Shown piece by piece: positions 43,672-52,963 of a stretch of 64,000 nucleotides of DNA. Numbering within the stretch: position 1 is the first letter of the stretch; every line of letters begins with the position of its first letter. The position numbers and the translations under genes are program-made. A model generated the notes under the pieces. It was not told the DNA's origin and made no database searches. It saw only the letters and a list, made by a program, of their open reading frames with translations. This stretch comes from Pseudomonas koreensis (GTDB taxonomy: Bacteria; Pseudomonadota; Gammaproteobacteria; Pseudomonadales; Pseudomonadaceae). The stretch is from NCBI RefSeq assembly GCF_025447595.1, contig NZ_JAOEJU010000011.1, forward strand, positions 109,418-173,417, written 5' to 3'.

Positions 43672-44829
43672 TCAGGCAACCACCGCTTCGGCCGGCGACA
43701 CAATATTGGTCTTCATCCCCCGCGATCGACCCGAGCTCAGGTACGCCGCAATCGACTCTTGCGTAACCTCGCCAAGGAACACTCGCTCGGCATCCATCAC
43801 CGGCAACCATGCGCGATTGAACTCGTACATCCGCGACAACAGGATGCGCAAATGCTCGTCGTATGCAGCCGTGGCGTTGAACTCGCGGAGGAATTGCGCA
43901 CAGGTGCCGGTCTGACGGTGCAGGTCGCGACGTCGCACGTAACCCAATGCCTTGTTCTCGGCACAGGTGACCACCACATAACGACGGTCGTGTTCATCCA
44001 TCAGCTCCAGCGCATCCGCCACCGGGGTTTCCGGGCTCACCGACGGCGCGTTGTCCGCCGCGTCTTCGGCTTTCACCAGCAGCAGACGCTTGAGGGTGCT
44101 GTCCTGGCCGACGAAGTTGCTGACAAAGTCGTCCGCCGGATGGGCGAGCAAGGTATCCGGATGGTCGATTTGCAACAGTTTGCCGGCGCGGAAGATCGCG
44201 ATCTTGTCGCCGAGCTTGATCGCTTCGTCGATGTCGTGGCTGACCATGATCACGGTCTTGTTCAGCGCGCGCTGCATCTCGAAGAATTCGTTCTGGATCA
44301 TCTCGCGGTTGATCGGGTCGACCGCACCGAACGGTTCGTCCATCAGCAACAGCGGTGCATCCGCCGCCAGCGCGCGGATCACGCCGATCCGTTGCTGCTG
44401 GCCGCCGGACAGTTCGCGCGGGTAACGATGCAGATATTGCTTGGGCTCAAGCTTGATCATGCTCATCAGTTCGCGGGCGCGGTCGTGGCATTTCTGTTTG
44501 TCCCAGCCGAGCAGTTTCGGCACGACGACGATGTTCTCTTCGATGGTCATGTTCGGGAACAGACCGATCTGCTGGATCACGTAACCGATGTTGCGGCGCA
44601 GGGTCACTTCGTCGAGGTCGGTGGTGTCTTCGCCGTTGATCAGGATCTTGCCCGAGGTCGGCTTGATCAGGCGGTTGATCATTTTCAGCGTGGTGCTTTT
44701 GCCGCAGCCCGATGGCCCGAGGAACACACAGATTTCGCCTTCATTGACGGTCAGGCTTACCGAGTCCACGGCTTTCACATCTTTGCCGTTGCTTTGGAAG
44801 GTCTTGCTGAGGTTTTGAAGTTCGATCAT
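43672..44829 (-). CDS. opuCA: Betaine/carnitine/choline ABC transporter ATP-binding protein
   Basis: 385-residue ATPase of the OpuC/ProV group, starting MIELQNLSKTFQ at ATG 44829. Walker A is GPSGCGKST, the Q-loop VIQQIGLFPNM, the signature LSGGQQQR and Walker B LLLMDEPFGAVD. The C-terminal third (about 255-370) forms tandem CBS domains that in this family sense ionic strength or cyclic dinucleotides. The ATG overlaps the stop of opuCB as ATGA. It is the last gene of the operon. Confidence 0.93.
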   Translation of the reverse strand: MIELQNLSKTFQSNGKDVKAVDSVSLTVNEGEICVFLGPSGCGKSTTLKMINRLIKPTSGKILINGEDTTDLDEVTLRRNIGYVIQQIGLFPNMTIEENIVVVPKLLGWDKQKCHDRARELMSMIKLEPKQYLHRYPRELSGGQQQRIGVIRALAADAPLLLMDEPFGAVDPINREMIQNEFFEMQRALNKTVIMVSHDIDEAIKLGDKIAIFRAGKLLQIDHPDTLLAHPADDFVSNFVGQDSTLKRLLLVKAEDAADNAPSVSPETPVADALELMDEHDRRYVVVTCAENKALGYVRRRDLHRQTGTCAQFLREFNATAAYDEHLRILLSRMYEFNRAWLPVMDAERVFLGEVTQESIAAYLSSGRSRGMKTNIVSPAEAVVA

Positions 44830-45479
44830 TTGAGGAGTCCTTTTGGAGTCAGCGAACGTTGCAGCCACTGCAAAATGAGGTCGGCGAAGATCGCCAGAAG
44901 ACTGACCAGCAGCGCGCCGACGATGAGCATCGACATGTCGCTGCGGCTGATGGAGGCGAGGATCAGTACGCCGAGGCCGCCGGCGCCGATGGTCGCGGCG
45001 ATGGTCATCACGCCGATGTTCATCACCACGGCGGTGCGCACGCCGGCGAGGATCACCGGCACCGCGATCGGCAACTCGACCATGCGCAGGCGCTGGCCGA
45101 AGGTCATGCCGATGCCGCGTGCGGCTTCACGGATGCCCGGTTCGACGCCGGTCAGGGCGAGGTAGGTGTTGCGCATGATCGGCAGCAGTGAATAAAGGAA
45201 CACCGCCGTGATCGCCGGCATCGGGCCGAGGCCCTGGCCGAATTTCGAGTAGAACGGCAGCAGCAGCCCGAATAGCGCAATCGACGGCACGGTCAGCAGC
45301 ACCGTGGCGCTGGCCTGCAACGGACCGGCGAGGCTCGGAAACCGGGTCATCAGGATGCCCAGCGGCACGCCGATGAGAATCGCCAGGCTGACGGCGATGC
45401 CGACCAGGGTGATGTGCTGCCAGGTCAGGTGCATCACCTGCTGCCAGTCGAGGTGGGAAAAGGCGTTCAAAAATTCCAT
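44826..45479 (-). CDS. opuCB: Betaine/carnitine/choline ABC transporter permease
   Basis: 217-residue inner-membrane permease with five to six spans and the EAA-type loop (GIREAARGIGMTFGQRLRMVELPIAVPVILAG in pieces). It starts MEFLNAFSHLDW, 13 bases after the binding-protein stop, and pairs with the second permease at 46408. Confidence 0.92.
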   Translation of the reverse strand: MEFLNAFSHLDWQQVMHLTWQHITLVGIAVSLAILIGVPLGILMTRFPSLAGPLQASATVLLTVPSIALFGLLLPFYSKFGQGLGPMPAITAVFLYSLLPIMRNTYLALTGVEPGIREAARGIGMTFGQRLRMVELPIAVPVILAGVRTAVVMNIGVMTIAATIGAGGLGVLILASISRSDMSMLIVGALLVSLLAIFADLILQWLQRSLTPKGLLK

Positions 45480-45492
45480 GTCTTTTCCTCCC

Positions 45493-46392
45493 TTAGTTCA
45501 GTGGGTGCTGGCGCAGGAAATCGGCAGCGACTTTCGACGGGCTTTCGTGATCGACATCGACCCGCGCGTTGAGCTGGCGCATGGTCTCGTCGTCGAACAG
45601 TTCGGCCAGCGGTTTGAGTTGCTCAGCCAATTTTGGATGGGCGTCGAGGTAGGCCTGACGCACGACTGGCGCGGCGGTGTAGTCCGGGAAGTAATGCTTG
45701 TCGTCTTCCAGCAGCTTCAGGCCGAAAGCATTGAGGCGACCGTCGGTGGTGTAGACCAGACCGGCAAACACCTGACCGTTGCGCAGCGCGGTATAGACCA
45801 GCCCTGCGTCCATCTGCCGGATGTTTTTGCGGGTCAGGTTCATGTCGTAGAGCTTGACCATGCCGTCCAGACCGTCGGAGCGGTTGGCGAACTCGGTGTC
45901 CAGCGCCACCAGGTGATTGGTCTTGGCCTCGCTGCGCAGCACGTCGTTCAACTGGCTGATGTTGCTGATCTGCGGATATTCCTCGGCGACCTTTTTGGGC
46001 AGGGCGAGGGCGTAGGTGTTGCTGAACTTCGACGGCGTCAGCCAGACCAGGCCTTTTTTCGCGTCGAGTTCTTTCACCCGGGCGTAGGACTGTTCGCTGT
46101 CGAGTTTTTCGGTGACATGGTTGTAGGCCACCAGCGACACGCCGGTGTATTCCCAGAGCATGTCCAGCTGCCCGCTTTCGTGGGCGCTGCGGGCCAGGTT
46201 GCTGCCCAGACCACCGGTGATCTGCGCGTCGTAGCCTTTGCTGCGCAGGTATTGGGCGGTGATTTCCGCGAGCAGGGTCTGCTCGGTGAATACCCGGGCG
46301 CCAAGGCGAATCACCGGTTTTTCGGCGGCTTGCGCCAATCCTGCGAACAGCAGAACGCAGCCTAAGATCAAGCTAAGTCGTTTCATGTTCAT
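45493..46392 (-). CDS. opuCC: Glycine betaine/carnitine/choline substrate-binding protein
   Basis: 299 residues with a signal peptide ending LFAGLAQAAEKP. The mature part starts IRLGARVFTEQTLLAEITAQ, the OpuAC/QbsF-type fold for quaternary amines. No lipobox cysteine is seen, so it is a soluble periplasmic protein. It lies between the two permease genes. Confidence 0.92.
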   Translation of the reverse strand: MNMKRLSLILGCVLLFAGLAQAAEKPVIRLGARVFTEQTLLAEITAQYLRSKGYDAQITGGLGSNLARSAHESGQLDMLWEYTGVSLVAYNHVTEKLDSEQSYARVKELDAKKGLVWLTPSKFSNTYALALPKKVAEEYPQISNISQLNDVLRSEAKTNHLVALDTEFANRSDGLDGMVKLYDMNLTRKNIRQMDAGLVYTALRNGQVFAGLVYTTDGRLNAFGLKLLEDDKHYFPDYTAAPVVRQAYLDAHPKLAEQLKPLAELFDDETMRQLNARVDVDHESPSKVAADFLRQHPLN

Positions 46393-46407
46393 TCCTTCGC
46401 AAAAGCC

Positions 46408-47124
46408 TTAAGACGGGCGCAAACCGCGTTCCAGCCAGAGACGGCTGGCGAGGGTGACCACGCCATCGAGCAGCAGGGCCAGCAGTGCGGTGCACGCGGC
46501 GCCGAGCAGCAGTTGCGGCTGATTGTTCAGGGCGATGCCGGGGAAGATCAGGCTGCCGAGGCTGTTGGCACCGATCAGGAAGGCCAGCGGCGCGGTACCG
46601 ACGTTGATCGCCAGCGCGACGCGTACACCGCCAACGATGATCGGCACGGCGTTGGGCAGTTCGACTTGCCACAGCACCTGACGCGGGGTCATGCCGATAC
46701 CGATGGCAGCCTCTTTCAGCGAGCCCTGGACGTTTTTCAGCCCTTCATAGGTGTTGCGCACGATCGGCAAAAGAGAGGCCAGGAACAGGGCGAAGATCGC
46801 GGGGCCACTGCCGATGCCGAGAACCCCGAGGGCAATCGCAAGCACGGCGAGCGGAGGCACGGTGTTGCCGATATTGAAGATCTGCATGAAGCGTTCGGCG
46901 CGGCCGACCATGGTCGGGCGGCTCAGGAAGATACCGGCGGGGATGCCCACGACAAGGGCGGCCAGCATTGAAGCGAGGACGAGGATCAGATGAGCTTGCA
47001 GGTAAAACAACAAATCGTCGCGGTAGTGTTCGATCGTGTTGATGCCGATCCAGTGGACCAGCAGGGCCAGGAGCGCGATCACCACCGCACCTCCCATCAG
47101 CCCTTTGCCATAGCGGATAGCCAC
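46408..47124 (-). CDS. opuCD: Betaine/carnitine/choline ABC transporter permease
   Basis: 238-residue permease and first gene of the operon. GTG 47124 has AAGGAG about seven bases upstream. It has membrane spans from residue ~10 and the coupling loop LKEAAIGIGMTPRQVLWQVELP. It is homologous to the 44826 permease but longer at the N-terminus. Confidence 0.92.
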   Translation of the reverse strand: MAIRYGKGLMGGAVVIALLALLVHWIGINTIEHYRDDLLFYLQAHLILVLASMLAALVVGIPAGIFLSRPTMVGRAERFMQIFNIGNTVPPLAVLAIALGVLGIGSGPAIFALFLASLLPIVRNTYEGLKNVQGSLKEAAIGIGMTPRQVLWQVELPNAVPIIVGGVRVALAINVGTAPLAFLIGANSLGSLIFPGIALNNQPQLLLGAACTALLALLLDGVVTLASRLWLERGLRPS

Positions 47125-47453
47125 AGGCGGACTCCTTTTTTATAGTCGGCGAACGCAGTTCCGCGTGGCATGCCATTCCTGGCTGCCGGAGTCAGCGTTC
47201 GCGAGAAGCAGCTTTTTTTCAGCCCGGCAAAAGCGGTCTGAAAGCGAGCCATGAGCGCAGCCTCGTCAGGCTAACTTGCTGATTTTTCAGCCCCTGACGA
47301 AAATTCGTAACAGGGGATGGACGTCTCCGTGCTTTAAAAGGTTCCCATCTGCGGCAGCATTTGGCCACCCTTAATGTGCTCAACGGTTCGGTTATTGAAT
47401 CGAGTTGGGCTATAATCGCCGCCCTTTTTTGAATCACCGCCAGGCGATTTCCC
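47125..47453. promoter_or_regulatory. Divergent opuC-prfC intergenic region
   Basis: 329 bases without a gene. A plus-strand TATAAT at 47411-47416, about 40 bases before prfC, is the clearest -10 element; its -35 is poor. On the minus strand ACTATAAAA just before the opuCD ribosome site is a possible -10. CCCCTG/CAGGGG arms near 47291-47320 form a weak hairpin. Confidence 0.45.
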
Positions 47454-49037
47454 ATGACCAGACAGGCCGCCGAAGTCGCGAAACGCCGCACTTTCGCCAT
47501 TATTTCCCACCCCGATGCCGGTAAAACCACCATCACCGAAAAGCTCTTGCTGATGGGCAAGGCGATTGCTGTGGCCGGCACGGTGAAATCCCGTAAATCC
47601 GACCGCCATGCGACATCCGACTGGATGGAGATGGAAAAGCAGCGGGGCATCTCGATCACCACGTCGGTCATGCAGTTCCCGTATCGCGAACACATGATCA
47701 ACCTGCTCGACACCCCGGGCCACGAAGACTTCTCCGAAGATACCTACCGCACCCTGACTGCGGTGGACTCGGCCTTGATGGTCCTCGACGGCGGTAAAGG
47801 TGTAGAGCCACGCACCATCGCGCTGATGGACGTCTGCCGTCTGCGTGACACGCCGATCGTCAGCTTCATCAACAAACTCGACCGTGACATCCGCGACCCG
47901 ATCGAACTGCTCGACGAGATCGAAGCCGTGCTGAAGATCAAGGCTGCGCCGATCACCTGGCCGATCGGTTGCTACCGAGACTTCAAGGGCGTGTACCACC
48001 TGGCGGACGACTACATCATCGTTTACACCGCCGGTCACGGTCACGAACGCACCGAAACCAAGATCATCGAGAAGCTCGATTCCGATGAAGCCCGCGCTCA
48101 CCTGGGCGACGAGTACGACCGTTTCCTCGAACAGCTGGAACTGGTGCAGGGCGCCTGCCACGAGTTCAACCAGCAGGAGTTCATCGACGGTCAACTGACT
48201 CCGGTGTTCTTCGGTACCGCACTGGGCAACTTCGGTGTCGATCACGTCCTCGACGCCGTGGTCGACTGGGCGCCGCGTCCGCTGCCACGTGTGGCCAACG
48301 AGCGTACCGTGGAGCCGGTGGAAGAGAAGTTCTCGGGCTTCATCTTCAAGATCCAGGCGAACATGGACCCGAAACACCGCGACCGCATCGCCTTCATGCG
48401 TATCTGCTCCGGCAAGTACGAGAAAGGCATGAAGATGCGCCACGTGCGTACCGGCAAGGACGTGCGCATCGGCGACGCCCTGACGTTCTTCTCCTCCGAG
48501 CGTGAACAGCTGGAAGAAGCGTACGCCGGCGACATCATCGGTCTGCACAACCACGGCACGATCCAGATCGGCGATACCTTCAGCGAAGGCGAAACCCTGG
48601 GCTTCACCGGTATCCCGCACTTCGCCCCGGAACTGTTCCGCCGCGTACGCCTGCGCGACCCGCTGAAATCCAAGCAACTGCGCCAGGGCCTGCAACAGCT
48701 CGCCGAAGAAGGCGCGACCCAGGTGTTCTTCCCGGAGCGCAGCAACGACATTATCCTCGGCGCCGTCGGTGTGCTGCAGTTCGATGTGGTCGCCAGCCGC
48801 CTGAAAGAGGAATACAAGGTCGAGTGCTCCTACGAGCCGATCACCGTGTACTCCGCGCGCTGGATCGAATGCAGCGACAAGAAGAAGCTGGAGGAATTCT
48901 CCAACAAGGCCGTGGAAAACCTGGCACTGGACGGCGGCGGTCACCTGACCTACCTCGCACCGACCCGCGTCAACCTGGCCCTGATGGAAGAGCGCTGGCC
49001 GGACGTGAAATTCCGTGCGACACGTGAGCATCACTAA
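47454..49037 (+). CDS. prfC: Peptide chain release factor 3
   Basis: 527-residue translational GTPase that recycles RF1/RF2 after termination. G motifs are SHPDAGKTTITEKLL, DTPGHEDFSEDT and FINKLDRD, followed by the beta-barrel domain and a C-terminal RF3-type domain (HFAPELFRRVRLRDPLKSKQ without a gap, ECSDKKKLEEF). ATG 47454 starts the family-typical TRQAAEVAKRRTFAIISHPD. The gene stands alone, with its own terminator. Confidence 0.97.
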   Translation: MTRQAAEVAKRRTFAIISHPDAGKTTITEKLLLMGKAIAVAGTVKSRKSDRHATSDWMEMEKQRGISITTSVMQFPYREHMINLLDTPGHEDFSEDTYRTLTAVDSALMVLDGGKGVEPRTIALMDVCRLRDTPIVSFINKLDRDIRDPIELLDEIEAVLKIKAAPITWPIGCYRDFKGVYHLADDYIIVYTAGHGHERTETKIIEKLDSDEARAHLGDEYDRFLEQLELVQGACHEFNQQEFIDGQLTPVFFGTALGNFGVDHVLDAVVDWAPRPLPRVANERTVEPVEEKFSGFIFKIQANMDPKHRDRIAFMRICSGKYEKGMKMRHVRTGKDVRIGDALTFFSSEREQLEEAYAGDIIGLHNHGTIQIGDTFSEGETLGFTGIPHFAPELFRRVRLRDPLKSKQLRQGLQQLAEEGATQVFFPERSNDIILGAVGVLQFDVVASRLKEEYKVECSYEPITVYSARWIECSDKKKLEEFSNKAVENLALDGGGHLTYLAPTRVNLALMEERWPDVKFRATREHH

Positions 49038-49057
49038 GCGCTGATTGGCGACACCCG

Positions 49058-49090
49058 AAAGCCCACTGATAAAACAGTGGGCTTTTTTTT
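49058..49090 (+). terminator. Intrinsic terminator after prfC
   Basis: AAAGCCCACTG/CAGTGGGCTTT with loop ATAAAA and an eight-base T-run. Confidence 0.92.
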
Positions 49091-49164
49091 GCGTGTTGAT
49101 TAAGTATGCGAACTCATTCAAGTCGGGCGCGGTGCGTCTGGTCGATCAACAAGGGAGCAATCGA

Positions 49165-50367
49165 ATGACAGGGAGGCTCGCTCATCTGCTTCGGCCCGAC
49201 GGCTATTTCAGCCTGATGGCCTGGGTGCTGGCGGCGCTGCTGTTCATCAATCGCCTGAGCAGCATGGTCAAGCTGTTCATGGCGTTGTACTTGCGGCAGG
49301 AGCTGGGGCTGGCGATCGAAACGGTCGGCTGGCTGCTGTCGGCATATGGATGCGGTCTGCTGATCGGCTCGATGCTCGGCGGGTGGCTCAGTGACCACGT
49401 GCGCACGGCGCGACTGACGGCTGCTCTGTTCTTTGTCTCTGCGTGGGTTCTGGTCTCGCTGGGGCTGGTCACGCAAGTGCCATTGCTGGCCGGGCTGCTG
49501 TTGCTCAGCGGCACTCTCGACGGTGCAATCCGCACCCTGCATCAGCGGCTGATCATGGAGTATTGCGAAGTCGCGCAGCGCCCACGGGCGCAGGCCTTGA
49601 GCCGCATTGCCAGGAACCTCGGGATGGCCGCTGCCGGTGTGGCGGGCGGTGTTCTGGCACAGGTGGATTTTCGCTGGGTGTTTTTCATCAGCGCCGGGCT
49701 CACGCTGCTGGCGCTGCTCTGGTTTGTCCGCACAACCTGGCGCCGACCGGTGCTGATCGCTGACGAGGCACCACAGACGCAATCGGGCACGGGCCTGCCG
49801 TATCGCGACAAGCCATTCCTCTGGCTGCTGGCGGCGACCGTCCTTCTGGGCATGGCGTTCGACACGGTCTACAGCACCTTGGGCAACTACCTTCGCGACT
49901 ATTACCGCTTGAGTACCGAGGCCATCGGCTGGCAGTTCGCGATCAATGCGATTCTGGTGGTGGCGCTGCAGATTCCCATGTCGCACTGGGGGGAACGCTG
50001 GGGCGCGCGCCGGCCGTTGATCGCCGGTTGTGTGCTGCTGGCGCTCGGGCTCGGCATGTTGCCGCTGGGTTCCGGGTTGGTTTATGCCTGCCTCTCGACC
50101 GTGATCTGGACGCTGGGGGAGGCGTTGTTCATGCCGCCGTTGAACGTGCTGGTGATGCAGCATGCGCAAACCGGAAAAAGCGGCCGCTACTTTGGTCTGT
50201 TCTTCATGGCCTGGAGTGCGAGTTCGCTGTTGTCGCCGGTGCTGGGTGGGCAGCTCTACGGCCAGTTCGGTGGCCACAGTGTCTGGTTGGCGAGTGCCGT
50301 GTTGGCCTTGCTGTCAGTGCCGCTGATTTATCAGGCAACTCGAATTCGAGCTTCGAAAGGGCTTTAG
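49165..50367 (+). CDS. MFS transporter
   Basis: 400-residue major facilitator with about 12 membrane spans. The first loop GSMLGGWLSDHVRTARLTA has the MFS motif A pattern (GxxxD-xxxR-like), and a related loop lies after span 8 (WGERWGARRPLIAG). ATG 49165 follows AGGGAGCAATCG; the frame is open from 49045 but that part covers the prfC terminator. Substrate unknown; the general look is of a small-molecule or drug exporter. No regulator gene is adjacent. Confidence 0.88.
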   Translation: MTGRLAHLLRPDGYFSLMAWVLAALLFINRLSSMVKLFMALYLRQELGLAIETVGWLLSAYGCGLLIGSMLGGWLSDHVRTARLTAALFFVSAWVLVSLGLVTQVPLLAGLLLLSGTLDGAIRTLHQRLIMEYCEVAQRPRAQALSRIARNLGMAAAGVAGGVLAQVDFRWVFFISAGLTLLALLWFVRTTWRRPVLIADEAPQTQSGTGLPYRDKPFLWLLAATVLLGMAFDTVYSTLGNYLRDYYRLSTEAIGWQFAINAILVVALQIPMSHWGERWGARRPLIAGCVLLALGLGMLPLGSGLVYACLSTVIWTLGEALFMPPLNVLVMQHAQTGKSGRYFGLFFMAWSASSLLSPVLGGQLYGQFGGHSVWLASAVLALLSVPLIYQATRIRASKGL

Positions 50368-50527
50368 CCGATCCGGTTATGAGCGTTATTCGAAAGCGGT
50401 CTGTCCACGCATGGCATTTCCGGGCATGGGTTAGCGTCCTATCTGGTGAACCCGGCGGATCGGAACTAGATTTCAATCAGCGTCAGGTCAGCACGAATTT
50501 CTCACCTGGAACAGGATGGACTCGGCT

Positions 50528-50788
50528 ATGAAAAACAGGTTGCTACGCGTTTTGCTGCTGTTGAAAGTGATGGTGATGCTGTCCCTCGGCACCGCGACGG
50601 CCTGGGCCGAGTGCGAGGATCACGATACCCAGGCCTCCAGCGGGCAGGTGGGGCACAGCGCGCTGATGCTGGCCAAGTCCGAGTCCGAGCCGGGCGATCA
50701 GGGCCAGGGTGGCAGCGCCGACGATGACGATTCGACCACCGATGAGCCGGACACCGACGATCCGGACGAGGGCGATAGCCAGACGTAG
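50528..50788 (+). CDS. Small acidic exported protein, unknown function
   Basis: 86 residues if started at ATG 50528 (MKNRLLRVLLLL...); ATG 50516 is also possible and adds four residues. A signal peptide ends near TAWA-EC, then a mature part of only ~60 residues, rich in Asp, Glu, Ser and Gly, with a DDDDSTTDEPDTDDPDEGD tail. A single cysteine just after the cleavage site could be a poor lipobox. Acidic low-complexity tails like this often bind cations, but no function is recognised. Confidence 0.6.
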   Translation: MKNRLLRVLLLLKVMVMLSLGTATAWAECEDHDTQASSGQVGHSALMLAKSESEPGDQGQGGSADDDDSTTDEPDTDDPDEGDSQT

Positions 50789-50803
50789 ATTCCAGCCAAA
50801 AGA

Positions 50804-50850
50804 AAACCCCTTTTACCTCGACTGATGCGCAATCGAGGCAGAAGGGGTTT
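50804..50850. terminator. Terminator after the small acidic protein gene
   Basis: AAACCCCTT...CCTCGA pairs with TCGAGG...AAGGGGTTT, with A and T tracts on opposite sides, so it can work in both directions. Confidence 0.8.
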
Positions 50851-50886
50851 GGTCAACACTTCAATTCAGAGAACAACCCAACTCTT

Positions 50887-50974
50887 GTGGGAGCGAGCCT
50901 GCTCGCGATTGCGGTGTGTCAGTTGATATGCATGTCGACTGATCCAGTGCCTTCGCGAGCAAACTCGTTCCCAC
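50887..50974. repeat. REP doublet (REPIN) 4
   Basis: Left arm GTGGGAGCGAGCCTGCTCGC and right arm GCGAGCAAACTCGTTCCCAC, 88 bases overall, just downstream of the dpp operon end. The right arm has drifted by several bases. Confidence 0.85.
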
Positions 50975-51004
50975 AGTATTTTGTGTCGATCTCCAAATCT
51001 GCTT

Positions 51005-51985
51005 TTAGGCCGCGCCGTCGAGGAATTGCTCGGCGTAGTGGCATGCAACCTGACGCGTGTCGAGCTGGCGCAGGGCCGGCTCCTCGCTGCTGCAACGCGC
51101 GGTGGCGTAAGGGCAGCGCTTGTGGAACGCGCAGCCAGGCGGCGGGTTCAGCGGGTTGGGCAGCTCGCCGACGATCTTGATTTTCGGCTTGTCCGGATCC
51201 GGGTGGATGGTCGGAGTCGCCGACAGCAGCGCCTGGGTGTACGGGTGCAGAGGACGGGCATAGATGTCGTGCTTCGGACCGATTTCCACCGGGCGACCGA
51301 GGTACATCACCATCACGTCATCGGCCACGTGCTGCACCACCGCCAGGTTGTGCGAGATGAACACGTAACCGGTGTTGAACTCCTGCTGCATGTCCATGAA
51401 CAGGTTCAGCACCTGTGCCTGGATCGACACGTCCAGCGCCGAGGTCGGTTCGTCCGCCACCAGCACTTTCGGTTGCAGCATCATGGCGCGAGCCAGCGCG
51501 ATACGCTGACGCTGACCGCCGGAGAACATGTGCGGATAGCGCTGGTAGTGCTCGGGACGCAAGCCGACCTGCTTCATCATCGCCTGGACTTTCTCGCGAC
51601 GCTCGGCGGCCGAAAGGTTTGTGTTGATCAGCAGCGGTTCGGCCAGTTGATCACCGACTTTCTGCCGTGGGTTCAACGACGCGTAAGGGCTCTGGAACAC
51701 CATCTGCACGTCTTTGCGCAGTTGTTTGCGCTGAGCCTTGTCGGCGCCGGCCACTTCTTGCCCGGCGATTTTCAGCGAGCCGGACGACGGCTCCTCGATC
51801 AGGGTCAGGGCGCGGGCGAGGGTGGATTTGCCGCAGCCCGATTCACCGACGACGGCGAGGGTCTTGCCGGCTTCCAGCTCGAACGACACGCCGTTGAGGG
51901 CGCGCACAGTGGCATGGCCCTTGAACAGGCCACGGGAGACTTCGTAGTGACGGGTCAGGTCGCGGGCGGTAAGTACGACGGCCAT
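51005..51985 (-). CDS. dppF: Dipeptide ABC transporter ATP-binding protein DppF
   Basis: 326-residue ATPase, second of the pair that powers di/tripeptide import. Walker A GESGCGKSTL, Q-loop MVFQSPYASLNPR, signature FSGGQRQRIALARAM, Walker B VLVADEPTSALD, and the C-terminal oligopeptide-transporter domain with the CAFHKRCPYATARC cysteines typical of an iron-sulphur-like cluster in this family. Last gene of the dpp operon; its ATG overlaps the dppD stop by one base (TAATG). Confidence 0.95.
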   Translation of the reverse strand: MAVVLTARDLTRHYEVSRGLFKGHATVRALNGVSFELEAGKTLAVVGESGCGKSTLARALTLIEEPSSGSLKIAGQEVAGADKAQRKQLRKDVQMVFQSPYASLNPRQKVGDQLAEPLLINTNLSAAERREKVQAMMKQVGLRPEHYQRYPHMFSGGQRQRIALARAMMLQPKVLVADEPTSALDVSIQAQVLNLFMDMQQEFNTGYVFISHNLAVVQHVADDVMVMYLGRPVEIGPKHDIYARPLHPYTQALLSATPTIHPDPDKPKIKIVGELPNPLNPPPGCAFHKRCPYATARCSSEEPALRQLDTRQVACHYAEQFLDGAA

Positions 51986-52953
51986 TACGCCACCTCCTGG
52001 TTCAACGGGTAGAAGCAGCGGGCGAGGCTGTTGCTTTTCGGGTCAAGGGTCGGACGCTGCGCGCGGCAGCTGTCCTGCACGTACGGGCAGCGCGGCGACA
52101 GCAGGCAGCCTTGCGGGCGGTCGTAGCGGCCGGGAACGATGCCCGGCAGGGTGGCCAGACGCTCGGCACCCTGGCTGTGTTCCGGAATCGCCTTGAGCAG
52201 CGCTTCGCTGTACGGGTGCGCCGGGATGTCGAACAGTTGCGGAACCTGACCGACTTCAACGGCTTGACCGGCGTACATCACACAGACGCGCTGGGCGGTT
52301 TCGGCTACCACGGCGAGGTCGTGGGTGATCAGCACCAGGCCCATGTTCTGCTCTTTCTGCAACGCCAGCAGCAGGTCCATGATCTGCGCCTGAATCGTCA
52401 CGTCGAGTGCGGTGGTCGGCTCGTCGGCGATCAGCAGTTTCGGCTCGCCGGCAATCGCCATGGCAATCGCCACACGCTGGCTCATACCGCCGGACAGTTG
52501 ATGCGGGTAGGCATCCATACGGCTGGCAGCGCCAGGGATTTCCACCTTTTCCAGCAGTTCGATGGCGCGCTTGCGGGCGGCCTTGCCGGACATTTTCAGG
52601 TGCAGGCGCAGCACTTCTTCGATCTGGAAACCGACGGTGTAGCTCGGGTTCAGCGCGGTCATCGGGTCCTGGAACACCATGGACAGGTCTTTGCCGACGA
52701 TCTGCCGACGCTGGCGATTGCTCAGTTTGAGCATGTCCTTGCCGTCAAAGCTCAGCGAGTCGGCGGTGACGATCCCCGGGTGCTCGATCAGGCCCATCAG
52801 CGCCATCATGGTCACGGACTTGCCGGAACCCGACTCGCCCACGATCGCCAGGACTTCGCCCTTGTCGACTTTCAGGTCGAGGCCGTCGACGACCGGGGTG
52901 GCGTTCTTGTCGCCGAAGCGAACATTGAGATTCTTGATTTCTAACAGTGACAT
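51985..52953 (-). CDS. dppD: Dipeptide ABC transporter ATP-binding protein DppD
   Basis: 322-residue ATPase from ATG 52953 (MSLLEIKNLNVRFGD). Walker A GESGSGKSVTMMA, signature LSGGMSQRVAIAMA, Walker B LLIADEPTTALD, and a C-terminal CLLSPRCPYVQDSC cysteine cluster. It starts 10 bases after dppC and overlaps dppF by one base. Confidence 0.95.
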   Translation of the reverse strand: MSLLEIKNLNVRFGDKNATPVVDGLDLKVDKGEVLAIVGESGSGKSVTMMALMGLIEHPGIVTADSLSFDGKDMLKLSNRQRRQIVGKDLSMVFQDPMTALNPSYTVGFQIEEVLRLHLKMSGKAARKRAIELLEKVEIPGAASRMDAYPHQLSGGMSQRVAIAMAIAGEPKLLIADEPTTALDVTIQAQIMDLLLALQKEQNMGLVLITHDLAVVAETAQRVCVMYAGQAVEVGQVPQLFDIPAHPYSEALLKAIPEHSQGAERLATLPGIVPGRYDRPQGCLLSPRCPYVQDSCRAQRPTLDPKSNSLARCFYPLNQEVA

Positions 52954-52963
52954 GGGAATCTCC

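Noticed and set aside
49045..49164. Upstream extension of the MFS transporter gene
   Set aside because: It would run through the prfC terminator; ATG 49165 has AGGGAG and begins the first cytosolic/membrane segment properly.
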